DNA from: Alkalibacillus salilacus | GTDB taxonomy: Bacteria; Bacillota; Bacilli; Bacillales; Alkalibacillaceae | DNA: 64,000 bases | Direction of reading: 5' to 3' | Assembly: GCF_030812915.1 (NCBI RefSeq) | Contig: NZ_JAUSTQ010000010.1 | Span: 36,259-100,258, forward strand | In this document: piece by piece, positions 26,558 through 35,273 of the stretch | Numbering within the stretch: position 1 is the stretch's first letter | Layout of the letters: each line of letters opens with the position of its first letter | The notes under the pieces: generated by a model | Seen by the model: only the letters and a program-made list of their open reading frames with translations | Database searches by the model: none | What the model was told of the DNA's origin: nothing | Made by a program: the position numbers and the translations under genes

Positions 26558-26764
26558 TTATGAGCCGAATGGGTTTTTATACATGGCTAACATAATGAAA
26601 ATAACGCCAACTGGAAGCATGTAGCACTCTGGTCGTTTATAAACAAACATTAAAAAATCAATAAAATTCATCCCTACGGGTAAAAAGTTCATATAACCAA
26701 TTAACGAAACTGCACCTACACATGTAAAACCAAATCCTAAAAAAAATAAAAACAACGCCCACAT
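26558..26764 (-). CDS. 68-residue membrane protein of unknown function
   Basis: This short protein has two hydrophobic helices (MWALFLFFLGFGFTCVGAVSLIGY and YMLPVGVIFIMLAMY) and a loop with FLPVGMNFIDFLMFVYKRPE. It looks conserved but I cannot name the family. The start is the ATG at 26762-26764, preceded by TAGGAGAT; an upstream in-frame ATG adds 11 polar residues and has no good site. It lies upstream of yjbA on the same strand. Confidence 0.68.
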   Translation of the reverse strand: MWALFLFFLGFGFTCVGAVSLIGYMNFLPVGMNFIDFLMFVYKRPECYMLPVGVIFIMLAMYKNPFGS

Positions 26765-26820
26765 ACGTGCATCTCCTATTCTTCGATGCCCGTCCATGGT
26801 GTCTGACTAAAATAATTAGG

Positions 26821-26883
26821 TTATTTCATAATATGATTAAGACTTCATAATCATGATAGTTGTATTATAAATAACTACAAGAC
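26821..26883. repeat. Array J: possible three-unit 21-bp array (weak)
   Basis: Units at 26821, 26842 and 26863 carry TTATTTCATAATATGA, ACTTCATAATCATGA and TATTATAAATAACT. These resemble array G in core and spacing but are more divergent. Confidence 0.3.
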
Positions 26884-26948
26884 TTACCAATGAACATCAA
26901 CTGAATATAACCCAAGCTAATCATGAACAAGCTTAAGAAAACATAAAA

Positions 26949-26983
26949 AAACCTAACCCCCATTGAAACATGAGGGTTAGGTT
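26949..26983 (-). terminator. Terminator of the fabH-fabF operon
   Basis: Arms AACCTAACCC and GGGTTAGGTT with TTTTTT on the minus strand. Confidence 0.92.
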
Positions 26984-26999
26984 CCACAATAGAAATATA

Positions 27000-28241
27000 T
27001 TAGGACTGATACGTTTTAAATACGAGTGATGCATTATGCCCACCAAAGCCGAGTGAATTACTCATCACAGCATGTAATTCTGCTTGACGTTTTTCGTTTG
27101 GCACATAGTCTAAATCGCACTCTGGGTCAGGTGTTTCATAATTTACAGTTGGAGGCATTACTTGATCTTGCAGAGCTAAGACTGAAATAATCGCCTCTAA
27201 ACCGCCAGCAGCACCTAACAAGTGACCTGTCATAGATTTTGTTGAGCTCATAGCCAAATCATATGCATGATCACCAAATACGGTCTTCACCGCTTGTGTT
27301 TCGTATTGATCATTATAAGCTGTACTTGTTCCATGAGCATTAATATATTGTACCGCTTCAGCGTCCATCTCAGCATCATCCATAGCTTGTTGCATGGCGC
27401 GAGCAGCACCTTCACCTTCAGGGGCTGGCGCAGTAATATGATACGCATCACCTGTTGAGCCATACCCAACAATTTCTGCGTAAATCTTCGCACCACGAGC
27501 TTCAGCTGATTCGAGTGATTCTAAAATTAAAATACCTGCACCTTCGCCCATGACAAATCCATCACGATCTTGATCAAATGGACGACTTGCTGTTTTCGGA
27601 TCTTGATTAGTTGTTAAGGCTTTTGAGCTTGAGAAGCCAGCAAACGACATATTATTAATTGGTGATTCTGCGCCACCTGTAATCATCGTATCCGCATCGC
27701 CACGCTCAATCACTTTAAACGCATCGCCAATCGAATTCGTACCTGAGGCGCACGCTGTCACTGTGCACGAGTTAATTCCTTTTGCACCGAACATAATTGA
27801 CACTTGTCCAGCTGCCATATCCGGAATCATCATCGGTACGAAGAATGGACTCACACGACGTTGACCCTTATCTAAAAATTTACGAAACTGCTCTTCATAA
27901 GTCGTCATACCACCGATTCCTGATCCAATCCATACACCTGTACGATCGGCATTGCTTTCATCAATCGTTAAATTCGCATCATCAATCGCCATTTTCGAAG
28001 CAGCGACTGCATATTGCGTAAATAAGTCCATCTTTTTTGCATCACGTTTGTCCATGTAATTTCCAGGATCAAAATCTTTTAGTTCAGCTGCGATTTTCGC
28101 TGGAAACTCATCAGCATCAACTTTAGTCACACCATCAATACCAACATAACCATCAAGAATATTTTGCCACATTGTTTCAACATCATTACCGACAGGTGAG
28201 ACTGTGCCTAAGCCTGTCACGACTACACGTCTCTTTGACAT
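27000..28241 (-). CDS. fabF: 3-oxoacyl-[ACP] synthase II (FabF)
   Basis: FabF condenses malonyl-ACP with growing acyl-ACP. From ATG 28239-28241 (AGGAGG upstream) it is 413 residues, the Bacillus length. The active site has Cys164 in TACASGTNS, the first His in [12 protein letters not shown] and the second in [25 protein letters not shown] closes the protein. It is the second gene of fabH-fabF, 35 bp after fabH, and shares the FapR box upstream of fabH. Confidence 0.98.
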   Translation of the reverse strand: MSKRRVVVTGLGTVSPVGNDVETMWQNILDGYVGIDGVTKVDADEFPAKIAAELKDFDPGNYMDKRDAKKMDLFTQYAVAASKMAIDDANLTIDESNADRTGVWIGSGIGGMTTYEEQFRKFLDKGQRRVSPFFVPMMIPDMAAGQVSIMFGAKGINSCTVTACASGTNSIGDAFKVIERGDADTMITGGAESPINNMSFAGFSSSKALTTNQDPKTASRPFDQDRDGFVMGEGAGILILESLESAEARGAKIYAEIVGYGSTGDAYHITAPAPEGEGAARAMQQAMDDAEMDAEAVQYINAHGTSTAYNDQYETQAVKTVFGDHAYDLAMSSTKSMTGHLLGAAGGLEAIISVLALQDQVMPPTVNYETPDPECDLDYVPNEKRQAELHAVMSNSLGFGGHNASLVFKTYQS

Positions 28242-28276
28242 GATTTTCAACCTCCTATGCTTCACGCATTCTTGTT

Positions 28277-29215
28277 TTATTTACCCCATTTTAACGCTAC
28301 GGCACCCCATGTAAGGCCACCGCCAAAACCTACTAATACTACTACATCATCTTCTTTTATTCTACCTGCTTTAACATCTTCTGACAATGCAATAGGAATC
28401 GAAGCCGCCGACGTATTACCGTAACGGTCAACTGACTTAGACATTTTCTCAACAGGAATCTCTAAATTCTCTCGAGCCGCTTCCATAATCCGAATATTCG
28501 CTTGGTGTGGAATCAAGTAATCAACATCATCCTTCGTTAAACCTGCTTGATGTACCACGTTCAGCGAGGAATCTGCCATTTTTCGGACCGCGAATTTAAA
28601 CACTTCACGACCATTCATATAAATGACATCTTCATCCGTTTGATGTAAATATGGAATGCCTGTCCCGTCAGAACCTAATTCATGTGCCAAAATACCACGA
28701 TTCTCTGATACATTCGATACAATAGCAGCTCCAGCACCATCGCCAAATAACACAGCTGTGTTACGATCTTCCCAATTCGTAATTTTTGATAACTTCTCAA
28801 CACCAATCACGAGAATATTCTGGTGAACTCCCGCTTCAACAAACTGTTTTGCGGTGATAACACCATACATAAATCCTGCACAAGCCGCACTAACATCCAT
28901 CGCAGGAATTTGTCTGGCACCTAGTCTATTTTGCAACTGACAAGCCACCGACGGAAAACCCATGTCTGATGTGACCGTTGCAACTAATATCATATCTAAA
29001 TCTTCGCCGTTAAGACCTGCTTCATTTAAAGCCCCAACCGCTGCTTCATATGCTAAATCAGAAGTATCCATGTCATCTGATGCAATTCGACGCTCTTCAA
29101 TCCCTGTTCGCGTGCGAATCCATTCATCAGACGTGTCAACCATCTGTTCTAAATCATGGTTCGTTAAAACCTTCTCAGGCACGTAATGGCCTGTTCCGAT
29201 TAAACCCGCTTTCAT
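28277..29215 (-). CDS. fabH: 3-oxoacyl-[ACP] synthase III (FabHA type)
   Basis: FabH starts fatty acid synthesis by joining an acyl-CoA primer to malonyl-ACP. In Bacillus it prefers branched primers. The 312 residues include Cys112 in [10 protein letters not shown], His in [11 protein letters not shown] and Asn in the following [10 protein letters not shown]. The residues LGSDGTG and [10 protein letters not shown] are typical. Position directly before fabF matches fabHA rather than fabHB. It is regulated by the FapR box at 29256-29272. Confidence 0.97.
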   Translation of the reverse strand: MKAGLIGTGHYVPEKVLTNHDLEQMVDTSDEWIRTRTGIEERRIASDDMDTSDLAYEAAVGALNEAGLNGEDLDMILVATVTSDMGFPSVACQLQNRLGARQIPAMDVSAACAGFMYGVITAKQFVEAGVHQNILVIGVEKLSKITNWEDRNTAVLFGDGAGAAIVSNVSENRGILAHELGSDGTGIPYLHQTDEDVIYMNGREVFKFAVRKMADSSLNVVHQAGLTKDDVDYLIPHQANIRIMEAARENLEIPVEKMSKSVDRYGNTSAASIPIALSEDVKAGRIKEDDVVVLVGFGGGLTWGAVALKWGK

Positions 29216-29255
29216 ATCGCGTCATCTCCTAACGATTAACTTCTACTATCATATA

Positions 29256-29272
29256 TTATGACCTGGTTCTAA
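29256..29272 (-). promoter_or_regulatory. FapR operator upstream of fabH-fabF
   Basis: On the minus strand TTAGAACCAGGTCATAA matches the FapR palindrome (TTAGTACC-W-GGTACTAA) at most positions, 41 bases before fabH. Together with the fabI site it indicates a FapR regulon. Confidence 0.75.
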
Positions 29273-29335
29273 TTTTATCAAATTCTCCATCGATTTCAAC
29301 GATTTTATTTCAAACTTAATGGCTTAAGCTAAAGT

Positions 29336-29608
29336 TTAACCTTCTTCATCGATCTCTATAATCGACACACGATCCGCTATCACATCACAATGTTCGTTAA
29401 TACAAAACGCTTCATGAAAAGGTTCAAATTCCTTTGAACTATCCTCTACTAATGTAAAACGAGCATGTCTCGCAACCATCGCATAATAATGCCAGGATTG
29501 ATCTGAATCAAGCACATCTTTTCCAACGACGTCATGACCTGCAAGTAAATAATAACTTACCAATTCATATCCAAATGGGTGAAAGCACGGATAGACAAAA
29601 ACTTTCAT
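29336..29608 (-). CDS. 90-residue protein resembling the N-terminal piece of a Rossmann fold
   Basis: The first 40 residues read like the first strand and helix of an NAD(P)-binding epimerase (YPCFHPFGYELVSYYLLAGHDVVGKD), but without the GxxGxxG glycines and ending after about 90 residues (IADRVSIIEIDEEG). It starts at ATG with GAGGAG upstream, so it is a translated gene of its own rather than mere debris. It may be a shortened relative of a dehydratase-like protein or an unrelated small protein. It is upstream of fabH on the same strand. Confidence 0.6.
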   Translation of the reverse strand: MKVFVYPCFHPFGYELVSYYLLAGHDVVGKDVLDSDQSWHYYAMVARHARFTLVEDSSKEFEPFHEAFCINEHCDVIADRVSIIEIDEEG

Positions 29609-29710
29609 AACATGATCTCCTCACTCAACCGTCACAATTTTTTTATTTATTTTTTAGCCAAGCTTTGATACACTAAGGTGTGGAATGTATAGATAAATGA
29701 GGTGAACTAT

Positions 29711-29887
29711 ATGCGTTTAATTTCAACAGCAGTTTGGAGCTTTTTATTAAGTGCCATGATCGTATATGTAATCGGTAGTATGGCAGGTATGAGTTTCAAT
29801 TTAACAGCAGCTATTGCCATTGCAATTGTCTTCACCCTAGGTACCGTTGTTCTTGGTGAAACTGTCATTACCGATAAGGAAAACTAA
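29711..29887 (+). CDS. yjzD: YjzD-like DUF2929 small membrane protein
   Basis: This 58-residue protein has two helices (ISTAVWSFLLSAMIVYVIGSM and LTAAIAIAIVFTLGTVVLGETVI) and matches the DUF2929 pattern known from Bacillus YjzD, which is also found beside fabHA. ATG 29711 follows GAGGTGA; an in-frame upstream ATG lies before that site. Function is unknown. A strong terminator follows. Confidence 0.75.
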   Translation: MRLISTAVWSFLLSAMIVYVIGSMAGMSFNLTAAIAIAIVFTLGTVVLGETVITDKEN

Positions 29888-29925
29888 CGAATACTCAAAC
29901 GATTTCAATGATGTATACAACAATT

Positions 29926-29963
29926 GAGGTTGACTTCCTTGCGGTAAGTCAACCTCCTTTTTT
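29926..29963. terminator. Terminator of yjzD
   Basis: Arms GAGGTTGACTT and AAGTCAACCTC, then CTTTTTT. Confidence 0.92.
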
Positions 29964-29971
29964 ATGTTTCA

Positions 29972-30280
29972 CTACCAAGGTAACAGACTCAGTGCAGCAA
30001 CAAATGTTAATGGAATAATCAAACGACTTAACCCATATTGATAAGATGGATAACCATAGCCATAAGGTTCATAACCTTGATAACCATATGGACCATAACC
30101 ATATTGTCGAACTGGAATTTGCGGGATATGTTGAGACGGGACAACTAAATGGACGTTTTCATCATCTAAATCAGATACATAACCTTCGATTTGATCGCCG
30201 GCTGTCGTTTCAAGCAGAACGTGTTGATGAAGGTGCTGTTGACACCATTCATATGCTGGCTGTTTCATTTCATGCACCAT
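29972..30280 (-). CDS. Gly/Tyr-rich 102-residue protein, possible sporulation gene
   Basis: The N-terminal 50 residues resemble a small beta-barrel (VLLETTAGDQIEGYVSDLDDENVHLVVP). A run of Tyr-Gly-Pro repeats follows (RQYGYGPYGYQGYEPYGYGY), and the C-terminus is hydrophobic (LIIPLTFVAALSLLPW). The start is ATG 30278-30280 after AAAGGGGA. Upstream on the same strand, GCACATAT and AATACATT spaced by 13 bases recall a sigma-E promoter. Tyr/Gly-rich tails are common in spore coat proteins. The sporulation role is inference; I do not recognise the family. Confidence 0.65.
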   Translation of the reverse strand: MVHEMKQPAYEWCQQHLHQHVLLETTAGDQIEGYVSDLDDENVHLVVPSQHIPQIPVRQYGYGPYGYQGYEPYGYGYPSYQYGLSRLIIPLTFVAALSLLPW

Positions 30281-30367
30281 AATTACATCCCCTTTCACGT
30301 ACAATGTATTCAAAGTATTTGGGATATGTGCACAACAACCTATATTCATAAGGAGGGATCATTCACG

Positions 30368-31180
30368 ATGAACGAAATTATGGAGATTATACAATTTATT
30401 TTTCTTGGCTTATTCCAAGGGTTTACTGAACCAATCCCTATTTCCTCAAGTGGGCATTTAGTTATATTACGATCGTTATTCGATATTGGAGAACCAGGGA
30501 TCACATTCGAAGCGTTTATAAATTTTGGTTCATTAATCGCTGTTGTCACGATCTATCGCCGGGATATATGGCAATTAATTACCGGAAGTAGTCGATATTT
30601 ATTCAATCGAGACGAAGATTCTAAAACAGATTTTCGTTATGCTTTTCTTTTAGTCATTGCTACGATTCCAGCAGGATTATTAGGCGTGTTATTGGAAGAT
30701 TCTATTGGCGAAATTTCAGATCGCGTCAAAATAGTTGGTGTTACACTGATTATTACAGCCATTGCATTATGGATCATCCGTAACTTCCACGGCCATAAAG
30801 ACGACGAGCAATTAACGATTAAGGATGCTGTCATTGTCGGTTTTGCCCAGGCTGTTGCGCTTGTTCCTGGCATCAGTCGCTCGGGTGCTACTATTGTTGC
30901 CTCAATGCTTGTCGGTATGAAGCGGCGCGTAGCCTTGCGCTTTTCATTTTTAATGTACATACCTGTTAGCTTAGGAACAATGGTCTTTGCCGTTAGCGAT
31001 GTATTAGGCAATCCTGAGTTATCTGGACAATTTGTGCTTTACCTGATTGCTTTAATTGCGGCCATTTTATCTTCATATTTGGCACTCTTATTGTTTATTA
31101 ATATTATGACAGCTGGTAAATTAAAGTATTTTGCGTATTACTGTCTTATAGTCGGTATTTTGGTGCTAATATTCTTATAA
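30368..31180 (+). CDS. uppP: Undecaprenyl-diphosphatase (BacA/UppP)
   Basis: This 270-residue membrane enzyme recycles undecaprenyl diphosphate to the monophosphate carrier for cell-wall synthesis; overexpression gives bacitracin resistance in relatives. The BacA motifs are present: GLFQGFTEPIPISSSGHLVI with the catalytic Glu and Ser near residue 20, and ALVPGISRSGATIVASM with the conserved Arg and Ser. The start is ATG 30368, with AAGGAGGG upstream; the frame stays open far upstream without a usable start. TEPIPISSSGH differs from the commoner TEFLPVSSTGH, placing it in the Bacillus paralogue group. Confidence 0.93.
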   Translation: MNEIMEIIQFIFLGLFQGFTEPIPISSSGHLVILRSLFDIGEPGITFEAFINFGSLIAVVTIYRRDIWQLITGSSRYLFNRDEDSKTDFRYAFLLVIATIPAGLLGVLLEDSIGEISDRVKIVGVTLIITAIALWIIRNFHGHKDDEQLTIKDAVIVGFAQAVALVPGISRSGATIVASMLVGMKRRVALRFSFLMYIPVSLGTMVFAVSDVLGNPELSGQFVLYLIALIAAILSSYLALLLFINIMTAGKLKYFAYYCLIVGILVLIFL

Positions 31181-31200
31181 TGAACAAATCAATATAACAT

Positions 31201-31236
31201 AAAAACAACTTCCTTTATCATAAGGAAGTTGTTTTT
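31201..31236. terminator. Terminator of uppP
   Basis: Perfect arms AAAAACAACTTCCTT and AAGGAAGTTGTTTTT around TATCAT. Confidence 0.93.
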
Positions 31237-31334
31237 ATGTATAAGTCTCTTTCGTTTAAATGGTTTAATCAATATACAGCTAAGAATAAGGTACGAATTA
31301 ACAGCAATATTCATATTAAACCTTTGCTCATACT

Positions 31335-31363
31335 AAAAAACAGCCCAACAAAATTGGACTGTT
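31335..31363 (-). terminator. Terminator of yitW
   Basis: Arms AACAGCCCAA and TTGGACTGTT (one mismatch) with TTTTTT on the minus strand. Confidence 0.75.
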
Positions 31364-31371
31364 CCTATTAA

Positions 31372-31683
31372 TTAATCCGGGATACCAAGAGCGATTTTTG
31401 CATAACGAGACATGCGTTCTTTAGTCCATGGTGGATTCCATACAATATTGACTTCAACTTCATTCACTTCTGGAATGTCAACTAACGCTTGTTTAACATC
31501 CATTTCAATTGTCGCAGCAAGTGGGCACCCCATTGCAGTTAACGTCATAGTGACTGTTGCAAGCCCTTCGTCATCTAATTCGATATTGTAAACGAGACCT
31601 AGATTGACAATGTCAATTCCAAGTTCTGGGTCGATTACATTCTCAAGCGCTCCCCACAGATTCTCTTCTAAAGCTTGATCCAT
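31372..31683 (-). CDS. yitW: YitW, MIP18/SufT-family Fe-S assembly factor
   Basis: This 103-residue DUF59/MIP18-type protein helps iron-sulfur cluster assembly or transfer. ENVIDPELGIDIVNLGLVY holds the DPE motif, TLTAMGCPLA holds the conserved Cys, and VNIVWNPPWTKERMSRYAK ends the domain. ATG 31681-31683 is chosen with AAGGAGGA upstream; a TTG six codons earlier lies inside that site. Neighbours yitV and yitU match B. subtilis order. Confidence 0.92.
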   Translation of the reverse strand: MDQALEENLWGALENVIDPELGIDIVNLGLVYNIELDDEGLATVTMTLTAMGCPLAATIEMDVKQALVDIPEVNEVEVNIVWNPPWTKERMSRYAKIALGIPD

Positions 31684-31761
31684 GCTCGAGTCCTCCTTCA
31701 AACATTCTCTATACTATTATAAACACGTTTTCATCTTTTTTTAAAGTAAAATTAATTATTT

Positions 31762-32523
31762 CTATAAATGAGACGTTAACCAATCACGAAGGCTCAACAT
31801 CGCATCACGACTCACTTTATGATCCCTGCCAGGTTCTGAAACGAATTCCACGTGTTTTGCACCTGCTTCTTGTAATTGTCGGTAGAATTCAATTGCCTGA
31901 TTATAAGGAACAACCGGATCCTCTTCCCCGTGCCAAATAAATAATGGACGGTCATTCAAAGCTTCAATCTGTTGTGATAGATCGATTGCCTTCAGTTGAT
32001 CCAATTGTTGTTGCAATTCTTCGTCTGTAAATGGTAACTCAATTCCTTGTGATTCAATACCTTTTAATAAATAATCCGCCATTTCTTGCATGTTCGCAGT
32101 TCCCATCATAATGCCTGCAGCTCGTATTGAATCATATTGTGTAAGGGCTGCAGCAGTGGTAATGCCTCCCATACTCGTTCCAGCTACAGCAAAACGACCT
32201 GCTTCCAATAAACCTTGGTTTGTTAGCCATGTTTCAATTTTTGCTAGATCAGTGAGATTGTGTTTTACTACTTCCCAAAAAGCAAATTGAACTTCTTGAT
32301 CAGAAATATTGCCCCGTCGCTCACCGTGATGTATCGCTTCTGGCAATACAACACGATAACCTGTTTCTGCTAATAAATACGCCAGGGGTAAATTTTGTTC
32401 TTTAGCACTCGTAAATCCATGAAAATATACCATAACTGGTAAGGGCGCAACTTGTTGTGTTTGTTCATGAACGATTAATACTGGAATATCATCAATGTAT
32501 TGTTGGTCAATTGCAATAGCCAT
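31762..32523 (-). CDS. yitV: YitV, alpha/beta hydrolase
   Basis: This 253-residue alpha/beta hydrolase has the nucleophile elbow GTSMGGI near residue 117, a catalytic Asp in WHGEEDPVVPY and His in GRDHKVSRD. PVMVYFHGFTSAKEQN forms the oxyanion region. Relatives (YitV, YghX) are esterases of unknown natural substrate. It is upstream of yitW on the same strand with a gap of 78 bp, and divergent from yitU. The ribosome-binding site is TAGGGGGA. Confidence 0.9.
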   Translation of the reverse strand: MAIAIDQQYIDDIPVLIVHEQTQQVAPLPVMVYFHGFTSAKEQNLPLAYLLAETGYRVVLPEAIHHGERRGNISDQEVQFAFWEVVKHNLTDLAKIETWLTNQGLLEAGRFAVAGTSMGGITTAAALTQYDSIRAAGIMMGTANMQEMADYLLKGIESQGIELPFTDEELQQQLDQLKAIDLSQQIEALNDRPLFIWHGEEDPVVPYNQAIEFYRQLQEAGAKHVEFVSEPGRDHKVSRDAMLSLRDWLTSHL

Positions 32524-32680
32524 TGCTCAGATCCCCCTAAAATTCATTTTATAAATATAATAAATTAAAATCCGTTTTCATACAAATATCAATGGCTATT
32601 GACGAAGTGACAATCAATGCAAAATGTGGTATTATAATTAAATTAGTAATGAAGCAAACTGGAATAATTGAGGTGAAAAA

Positions 32681-33514
32681 ATGAAACAGCATCTAATATG
32701 TATAGATTTAGATGGGACGTTGTTAAATAATGATAAAATCATTTCAGGTAGAACAATGAAGACTATTGAAGCTGCACGAGAAGCTGGACATATTGTTGCC
32801 ATTGCGACAGGGCGACCTTATCGGGTTAGCCGCCAATTTTATCAACAACTTGGCTTAGATACACCTATTGTTAATATGAACGGTGCACTTGTTCATCATC
32901 CACAACAACCGAATTGGGATCATTTGCATTCCCCATTACCTAAAAATGTCGCTTACGATATTGTTGATACTTGCTATGATGTCGGTGTCCAAAACGTGTT
33001 AGCTGAAGTTATGGATCAAGTGTATATTGAATTTAAAAATGACCATGACATCACGAAATTCTTCCAAGCTGGTACGGAATCACCTGCTATTTTCGGTAAT
33101 ATGAAACAGAATTTAGCTTCTGACCCATCATCAGTATTAATCCATCCATACGACGATCGTATCGATGCCATTCGAAATACGTTGACTGAACGTCATGCCT
33201 CAATCGTTGACCACCGCAAATGGGGCGCGCCATTCCATGTCATTGAAGTTATTCGTTCAGACTTGCATAAAGCCGTAGGCGTCCAAAAAATCGCCAAAGA
33301 GTATGATATTCCTCAAGAAAGAATCATTGCATTCGGTGATGAAGACAATGATTTTGAAATGATCGATTATGCAGGAATTGGCGTGGCAATGGATAATGGA
33401 ATTGATGAACTGAAATCAATGGCCAATGAAATTACACATACCAATCACGATGACGGTGTTGCTCGCTTTTTAGAAATGTATTTAGGTTTACCGGAAACTG
33501 TCTTAACTAAATAA
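32681..33514 (+). CDS. yitU: YitU, HAD-family (Cof type) phosphatase
   Basis: This 277-residue HAD phosphatase of the Cof/C2B cap type has motif I DLDGTLLN (nucleophile Asp8), motif II in VAIATGRPY, and motif IV GDEDNDFEMIDYAGIGVAM with the metal-binding Asp pair. Members dephosphorylate sugar phosphates, pyridoxal phosphate or flavin intermediates; B. subtilis YitU has been linked to FMN or flavin-precursor dephosphorylation, but specificity cannot be read from sequence. A terminator follows at 33523-33553. Confidence 0.92.
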   Translation: MKQHLICIDLDGTLLNNDKIISGRTMKTIEAAREAGHIVAIATGRPYRVSRQFYQQLGLDTPIVNMNGALVHHPQQPNWDHLHSPLPKNVAYDIVDTCYDVGVQNVLAEVMDQVYIEFKNDHDITKFFQAGTESPAIFGNMKQNLASDPSSVLIHPYDDRIDAIRNTLTERHASIVDHRKWGAPFHVIEVIRSDLHKAVGVQKIAKEYDIPQERIIAFGDEDNDFEMIDYAGIGVAMDNGIDELKSMANEITHTNHDDGVARFLEMYLGLPETVLTK

Positions 33515-33522
33515 TTCTCAAT

Positions 33523-33553
33523 TGACTATCCTAACTTAAGGATGGTCATTTTT
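33523..33553 (+). terminator. Terminator of yitU
   Basis: Arms TGACTATCC and GGATGGTCA (one G-T pair) then TTTTTT. Confidence 0.8.
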
Positions 33554-33696
33554 TATTTTGTCCACCTCTCCCTTATTTTCCAACATTATATCATCATAAA
33601 CATTGATTATATCCCCACACTATAACTGAACACTTTATTTTGTGTGTTCTTCATGACGACTTGGCCAACCGTCAAATTACTGAGGAGGGTTCTTCC

Positions 33697-33822
33697 ATGC
33701 GCGAGAAAAAGCCACATCCGAATCGCAAAGTCAATCCACAAGCGAAACAAGGTCGACGTGCTTTTTCCGACCAAGATCGAAAACGTAAAGAACAAAATAC
33801 GTTTAACCGAGGAGGATTTTAA
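33697..33822 (+). CDS. 41-residue basic protein coupled to a DUF3813-like gene
   Basis: This very hydrophilic, basic protein starts MREKKPHPNRKVNPQAKQG and ends FNRGGF, with no hydrophobic core. TGAGGAGGG precedes the ATG. Its TAA overlaps the ATG of the next gene (TAATG), so the two are translationally coupled. Small basic proteins of this kind are often spore-associated in Bacillaceae, but I see no sporulation promoter that I can defend and assign no family. Confidence 0.62.
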   Translation: MREKKPHPNRKVNPQAKQGRRAFSDQDRKRKEQNTFNRGGF

Positions 33823-34022
33823 TGGCACATTTAATGAACCAAGCCCGTCAAGCGATGGAAAACTTAACGAACAAACGAAAGCAACACCAATCATTCGAAG
33901 CTAGTAATCAAGATATTCAAGCCGTTCAACAATGTATTCAATCAGCTTATGAACAATGTTCACCAGAAGAAGAACAAGAATTAAAACAACTCGAACAGGA
34001 ATTAAATCAGTACCAACAGTAA
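33822..34022 (+). CDS. 66-residue helical protein, DUF3813-like
   Basis: The protein is helical and Gln-rich: MAHLMNQARQAMENL, then QDIQAVQQCIQSAYEQCSPEEEQELKQLEQEL. It fits the size and pattern of DUF3813 proteins found beside yitU/yitT genes in Bacillus; the match is by recollection and not strong. CGAGGAGG inside the end of the previous gene serves as ribosome-binding site. A terminator follows at once. Function is unknown. Confidence 0.65.
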   Translation: MAHLMNQARQAMENLTNKRKQHQSFEASNQDIQAVQQCIQSAYEQCSPEEEQELKQLEQELNQYQQ

Positions 34023-34028
34023 TCCCTT

Positions 34029-34064
34029 ACCGAAAGCGTGTCTAACACGCTTTCGGTATTTTTT
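34029..34064 (+). terminator. Terminator of the two-gene small-protein operon
   Basis: Perfect arms ACCGAAAGCGTG and CACGCTTTCGGT, then TTTTTT. Confidence 0.93.
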
Positions 34065-34272
34065 GGACTAAAATCAGATAATAATTGAGTTAATTATTAC
34101 CAAACAATGGCCATCTTGGCACACCAAACTTTAACAATTCTCGACTGATGTCATACTCTTTGTAAAGATTTCGTAAAATTGTATCAAAATATTAAAATTG
34201 TGTTGTACTAATGTCACATATTATTTATAATTAAGTTGATTTCAATATTAATACGGTTAAGGGGGCATTATT

Positions 34273-35169
34273 TTGAAAAAGTTACTTGGATTGATGGCTT
34301 TAGCAGTTGTAGCATTTTTAGCGGCATGTGGAAGCGGCTCAGATGAGGGTAACCCTGACACACTGGTTATGGGCTTCGTTCCTTCGCAAGACTCTGAAAC
34401 AATTGCTGACACAGTTGAACCGCTAGCAGAAGAATTAGGTAACATTTTGGACAAAGAAGTAGAACCTCGTACGATGACTAGTTACAACGGAGTAATTGAA
34501 GGTATGGGCTCTGGTCAAGTACATATTGGTTTAATCCCAGCATTCGGTTACGTGATGGCTCATCAAGATTATGACGTTGAAGTTATTTTGAAATCCGTAC
34601 GACACGGATCGGAAACTTACAAAGCACAATACCTCGTACAAGAAGATTCCGACATTGAATCACTCGATGATTTAGAAGGCAAATCATGGGTTTATGGTGA
34701 TGCCGCCTCTACATCTGGCTTCTTATTCCCTGCTTCTCAACTTATGGACAAATACGACTTAGAATCCCAAGCAGACTTAACAAGTGAATTCTTCAGTGAA
34801 GCAAACGCTGTTGGTGCACATGATACAGCCGCTCTAGAAGTTTATGAAGGCGGAGCTGATGTTGCAACAACTTTCGATGATGTTCGCGATAATTTAGAAG
34901 AAGACTATCCTGATATTAAAGATAAAACACGTGTACTCGACTATACAGAAGAAATTCCAAACGACACAGTATCCGTCATCTCAGAACTAGATGATGAACT
35001 TGTCAGTGACATTCGTGAAGCGTTCTTATCATTTAATGAAGATGAAGAGATGCTTCAAGTAATGAACGATGTCTATACATGGGATGCGATCGTCGAAGCT
35101 GAACACGAAGATTACCAAGTTGTTGAAGATACGTACGAACGTTTCCAAGATAGTATCAGCCTTGAATAG
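34273..35169 (+). CDS. phnD: Phosphonate/phosphite/phosphate-type substrate-binding lipoprotein
   Basis: This 298-residue solute-binding lipoprotein belongs to the PhnD/PtxB family. A signal peptide ends in the lipobox LAACG (Cys20). The mature part has VMGFVPSQDSETIAD, an early binding segment, then EPRTMTSYNGVIEGMGSGQVHIGLIPAFGY and GKSWVYGDAASTSGFLFPASQL, which line the oxyanion pocket in relatives. The natural ligand could be phosphonate, phosphite or phosphate; no phosphonate-breakdown genes follow, so a general phosphorus scavenger is as likely. TTG start with AAGGGGG upstream. It is first of the four-gene operon. Confidence 0.9.
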   Translation: MKKLLGLMALAVVAFLAACGSGSDEGNPDTLVMGFVPSQDSETIADTVEPLAEELGNILDKEVEPRTMTSYNGVIEGMGSGQVHIGLIPAFGYVMAHQDYDVEVILKSVRHGSETYKAQYLVQEDSDIESLDDLEGKSWVYGDAASTSGFLFPASQLMDKYDLESQADLTSEFFSEANAVGAHDTAALEVYEGGADVATTFDDVRDNLEEDYPDIKDKTRVLDYTEEIPNDTVSVISELDDELVSDIREAFLSFNEDEEMLQVMNDVYTWDAIVEAEHEDYQVVEDTYERFQDSISLE

Positions 35170-35177
35170 TAAAACCT

Positions 35178-35217
35178 TGTAACGAAAAGGGAGGGTATAC
35201 CTCCCTTTTACGTTACT
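35178..35217 (+). other. Long intercistronic hairpin between phnD and phnC
   Basis: Arms GTAACGAAAAGGGAGG and CCTCCCTTTTACGTTAC pair over about 16 bp around GTATA. No T-run follows directly, so it looks like a stabiliser of the phnD transcript or a partial attenuator, which would favour more binding protein than ATPase. Confidence 0.75.
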
Positions 35218-35273
35218 ATTTAACAATTTTAATCTATTTATACATACTTTTGGTTGACATGAGGTGAAAAGAC

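Noticed and set aside
30191..30367. Longer N-terminus for UppP
   Set aside because: The extended part is antisense to the Tyr/Gly-rich gene and its promoter. AAGGAGGG and the conserved BacA N-terminus fix the start at 30368.
31255..31340. Possible further 21-bp array between uppP and yitW
   Set aside because: Units cut at 21 bases share too little beyond AT-richness.
34080..34272. PhoP box upstream of phnD
   Set aside because: TTGTAAAGAT and TCGTAAAATT occur at about 11-base steps, which is suggestive, but they do not match the TTAACA-type consensus well enough to call.
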